64,000 bases of DNA, taken from assembly GCA_910589125.1 (NCBI GenBank), contig CAJURX010000009.1, positions 32,668-96,667 of the forward strand, written 5' to 3'. The stretch comes from an uncultured Eggerthellaceae bacterium. GTDB lineage: Bacteria; Actinomycetota; Coriobacteriia; Coriobacteriales; Eggerthellaceae. Positions 61,872-64,000 of this stretch are shown piece after piece (within the stretch, counting starts at the first letter, position 1; every line of letters begins with the position of its first letter). The position numbers and the translations under genes were made by a program. A model generated the notes under the pieces. The model had not been told where the DNA came from and searched no databases. It saw only the letters and a program-made list of their open reading frames with translations.

Positions 61872-63221
61872 CTAGATGCTATCCAGGTCCTTGTGGGAAT
61901 TCTCCTTCGACATGATCATGGCCAACAGCGCTATCAGGGAGATGACGACCATGTACCACGCAGGAGCCACGTTCGACCCGGTCGTGGATATCAGCCACGT
62001 GGAGATCATGGCCGCCGTGCCACCGAAGATCGCATTCGCCAGATTGAAGCTGAGCGCGAAGCCGGTGTAGCGGACATCGGTCGGGAAGGTCTCGGTGAGG
62101 TAGCTGGAGAGCGTGCCATCATTGATGGTGAGCACGAAGCACATGACCAGCTCCACGGCCAGCACCACCGCGAAATCAGCCGTATTCAACAGCATGAATG
62201 CGGGCACGGTGAGCACCACGAAGAGGATGCATGCGGTGATGAGCATCTTCTTGCGCCCGAAGATATCCGATATCTTGCCTGAGATGAACACGAACGCCAC
62301 GTACGCCACGAGCGATATGGTGGTGGCCATCTGGGATGATTCGGCGGACATGCCCACCGCTGTCTCGAGATAGGTGGGCAGGTACGTGAGCACTGCGTAG
62401 AAGCCGACCGCGTTCAGCATGCAAGCACCGAAGGAGACGATCAGCGCGCGCAGGTGATGCTTGAACAGGTCGCGCACAGGGTGCTGCACCTCGTTCTCCT
62501 TGGCTGCCAGCTCATCCTGCATGGCCTGATAGGTGGGCGAATCCTCAAGGCGCGTCCGGATGTAGTGAGCCACCAAGCCCAACGGGCCCGCGAGCAGGAA
62601 TGGGATGCGCCAACCCCACGCCAGCACCGCGTCCCCCGCCAGGAAGATGGTCATGAACGTGGCCAGCATGGAGCCGACCAGAAGGCCGACGGAGGTGGAT
62701 GCGGGGACGATGGAGCAGTACAGGCCGCGCTTATCGCTCGGCGCGTACTCAGCCAGGAACGTGGCGGCACCTGCATACTCGCCTGCAGCCGAGAAGCCCT
62801 GGACCATGCGCAGCACCAAGAGCAGCAGCGGCGCGCCCAGGCCGATCATCTCATAGGTGGGCAAGCATCCGATGAGGAACGTAGCCCCGGACATGAGGAA
62901 GATGCTCACCGAGAGCGCCCATTTGCGGCCCTTCTTGTCGCCCAAGCTGCCCCAGAACAGCGCGCCCACGGGCCTCATGACGAATGAGACCGCGAACACG
63001 GCGAACGTGCTGATGAGCGCTACCGTGGGGTCCTCAGAGGCGAAGAACACGGCTGCGATGATGGTGGCGAAATACGAGTAGGAGCCGTAGTCGAACCACT
63101 CGATGAAATTGCCCAAGAACGATGAGACGGCTACGCGCTTGATGATGCCGCTCTCATTCTCAGGCGCAGGTGGTTGGGTATGCGCCGATAGTGGCGCGCT
63201 GGTGGCGGCTGCATCTGACAT
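61872..63221 (-). CDS. MFS transporter, MHS (metabolite:H+ symporter, ProP-like) family
   Basis: A 449-residue 12-helix transporter. GNFIEWFDYGSYSYFA at helix 1, PVGALFWGSLGDKKGRKWAL and RMVQGFSAAGEYAGA are the MHS hallmarks. Typical substrates are betaine, proline or dicarboxylates; here the neighbouring amidinotransferase makes an arginine/guanidino compound possible but unproven. The start has AAGGAG at 6-7 nt spacing. Confidence 0.88.
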   Translation of the reverse strand: MSDAAATSAPLSAHTQPPAPENESGIIKRVAVSSFLGNFIEWFDYGSYSYFATIIAAVFFASEDPTVALISTFAVFAVSFVMRPVGALFWGSLGDKKGRKWALSVSIFLMSGATFLIGCLPTYEMIGLGAPLLLLVLRMVQGFSAAGEYAGAATFLAEYAPSDKRGLYCSIVPASTSVGLLVGSMLATFMTIFLAGDAVLAWGWRIPFLLAGPLGLVAHYIRTRLEDSPTYQAMQDELAAKENEVQHPVRDLFKHHLRALIVSFGACMLNAVGFYAVLTYLPTYLETAVGMSAESSQMATTISLVAYVAFVFISGKISDIFGRKKMLITACILFVVLTVPAFMLLNTADFAVVLAVELVMCFVLTINDGTLSSYLTETFPTDVRYTGFALSFNLANAIFGGTAAMISTWLISTTGSNVAPAWYMVVISLIALLAMIMSKENSHKDLDSI

Positions 63222-63577
63222 GGATATTCTCCTTCTTCCGGCGCATGCGCACTGCGCCTGCTCCTCTGTTCGAGAGACTTGTCAAACAGCCAATTTACGG
63301 ATCATTGCTCGTGCCCGCTCGATCAGGCCCCGACCAATGAGCTGCTAACTACCTGTTGACTTAGCATCAAGCCTCACGCTCTGATGATACATCCGAATGT
63401 GTGCATATCATGAAGAACGCGCTTCGAGTTGGCGAACGGGTCGCACATGGGCTTGGGATATGCATCGAAGCGCCGGCGATCCAGCACCTGAAAAGGGGAT
63501 GGCCCCGGACGCATCCGAGGCCATCTTGCATCACTGATAACAGGCATCCAGCGAAGCTGGCCCTGCATCCATCGAAG
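63222..63577. other. 356-nt intergenic region with a terminator
   Basis: Between the amidinotransferase and the MHS gene. It holds a strong terminator (63490-63525) and two near-identical CATCCA(G/T)CGAAGCT(G/A) repeats at about 63545-63570. A minus-strand TTGACA at 63278-63283 has no matching -10. No gene recognised. Confidence 0.5.
63490..63525 (-). terminator. Strong rho-independent terminator after the amidinotransferase gene
   Basis: On the minus strand GATGGCCTCGGA, loop TGCG and TCCGGGGCCATC pair over 12 bp with one wobble, followed by CCCCTTTT. Confidence 0.85.
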
Positions 63578-64000
63578 CTAGTCCCACATCTCCGGACGGA
63601 CGAGGGTGGGGTCGGGCACGCGATTCGGGAAGTAATCCTCGCAGCCGCCCTCACGGTAGACATCAGCAGTGGAGCAGTGCAGGCCGCCACCGAAGGGATA
63701 GGCGTCGCGCAGGTCGCACGGGATGACGTTCATGCCCAGCTTGTCCATCTGCTCCATCTGGTAGACCTCGGAGGCCTCCACGATGACCGTCTTGGGGTCG
63801 AGCACGAGGCAGTTCATGGACAGCCATACCGAGCTGTAGCACAGCGCCGGCGGCTCGGTGTGAGCGGGCTGAGCCGCTTCCACGATCTGCCAGTCGTTCG
63901 CCTCGAAGATGGCGCGCTGCTCTTCAGGCAGCGGACGGACCGGGTTGTTGATGATCAGGCCCGGACGCAGCGGCACGAAGGTGGCGTCGATGTGGATGGG
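63578..64000 (-). CDS. Amidinotransferase/guanidino-group hydrolase family protein (partial, C-terminal part)
   Basis: The last 140 residues are visible; the N-terminus is beyond the right edge. HIDATFVPLRPG carries the catalytic His and FGGGLHCSTADVYREG the catalytic Cys of the pentein fold, as in glycine amidinotransferase and related arginine-modifying enzymes. CYSSVWLSMNCLVLDP and PSGPMQMEQM-type motifs (here ASEVYQMEQMDKLG) fit the glycine-amidinotransferase group more than arginine deiminase. Substrate cannot be decided from this fragment. Confidence 0.85.
   Translation of the reverse strand, partial: PIHIDATFVPLRPGLIINNPVRPLPEEQRAIFEANDWQIVEAAQPAHTEPPALCYSSVWLSMNCLVLDPKTVIVEASEVYQMEQMDKLGMNVIPCDLRDAYPFGGGLHCSTADVYREGGCEDYFPNRVPDPTLVRPEMWD

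Noticed and set aside
1..64000. tRNA, rRNA, CRISPR arrays, insertion sequences and phage genes
   Set aside because: I looked for the T-loop pattern of tRNAs, regularly spaced repeats, transposase or integrase motifs and terminal inverted repeats and found none that I could support.

Overview
The window is GC-rich, gene-dense DNA that fits an obligately anaerobic actinobacterium, most likely of class Coriobacteriia. The clues are the codon bias, a giant oxygen-sensitive 2-hydroxyacyl-CoA dehydratase activase, an M60 surface metallopeptidase, radical- and Fe-S-type enzymes, and a BceRS/BceAB-type module. The taxon is inferred from gene content only. I saw no rRNA, tRNA, CRISPR array, prophage or insertion sequence.

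Layout. 1-3958: a very large secreted M60 peptidase that runs off the left edge. 4237-10342: the four-domain activase and RlmD-type 23S rRNA methyltransferase. 10474-15630: MATE exporter, DUF711/PFL protein, WalJ-like MBL hydrolase and uracil permease. 15738-26428: a partial dcw cluster on the minus strand (mraZ-rsmH-ftsL-ftsI-murE-murF-mraY-murD-ftsW) that stops before murG/murC/ftsQ/ftsZ. 26866-31077: a translation/RNA block (metG-tatD-flavodoxin-rsmA). 31275-35897: divergent polyphosphate genes, PPK1 against a double-domain polyP:AMP phosphotransferase. 36029-41398: two small membrane proteins, an M16C peptidase and an orphan amino-acid-binding lipoprotein. 41855-47169: ComF, a membrane GT2 polysaccharide synthase, AhcY, lumazine synthase, a NifX-like protein and DUF554. 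47414-54954: a membrane-anchored surface protein, then response regulator, histidine kinase, a 31-residue membrane peptide, ABC ATPase and BceB-like permease, then a Ser-rich membrane protein. 55009-64000: Mrp ATPase, U32 protein, flavodoxin, aminotransferase, a DUF6020-type membrane protein broken at a G9 tract, an MHS-family transporter and a partial amidinotransferase.

How the genes connect. The dcw block supplies peptidoglycan precursors and the septal synthase, behind a promoter that carries MraZ-box-like repeats at 10-bp spacing. PPK1 and PAP together would interconvert polyphosphate and adenine nucleotides. The RR/HK/peptide/ABC genes look like a peptide-antibiotic sensing and detoxification module; a perfect 11-bp-period direct repeat lies ahead of the peptide and ABC genes. 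The most interesting unexplained signals are the single-base-off G tract that would switch the DUF6020 protein on or off, the uncatalogued 31-aa peptide in the Bce-like operon, the operator-like sites before mraZ and between ppk and pap, the atypical amino-acid-selectivity motif in MurE, and the long tail on PPK1.

Starts were chosen from visible Shine-Dalgarno sequences where possible, so several genes are shorter than their longest open frame.
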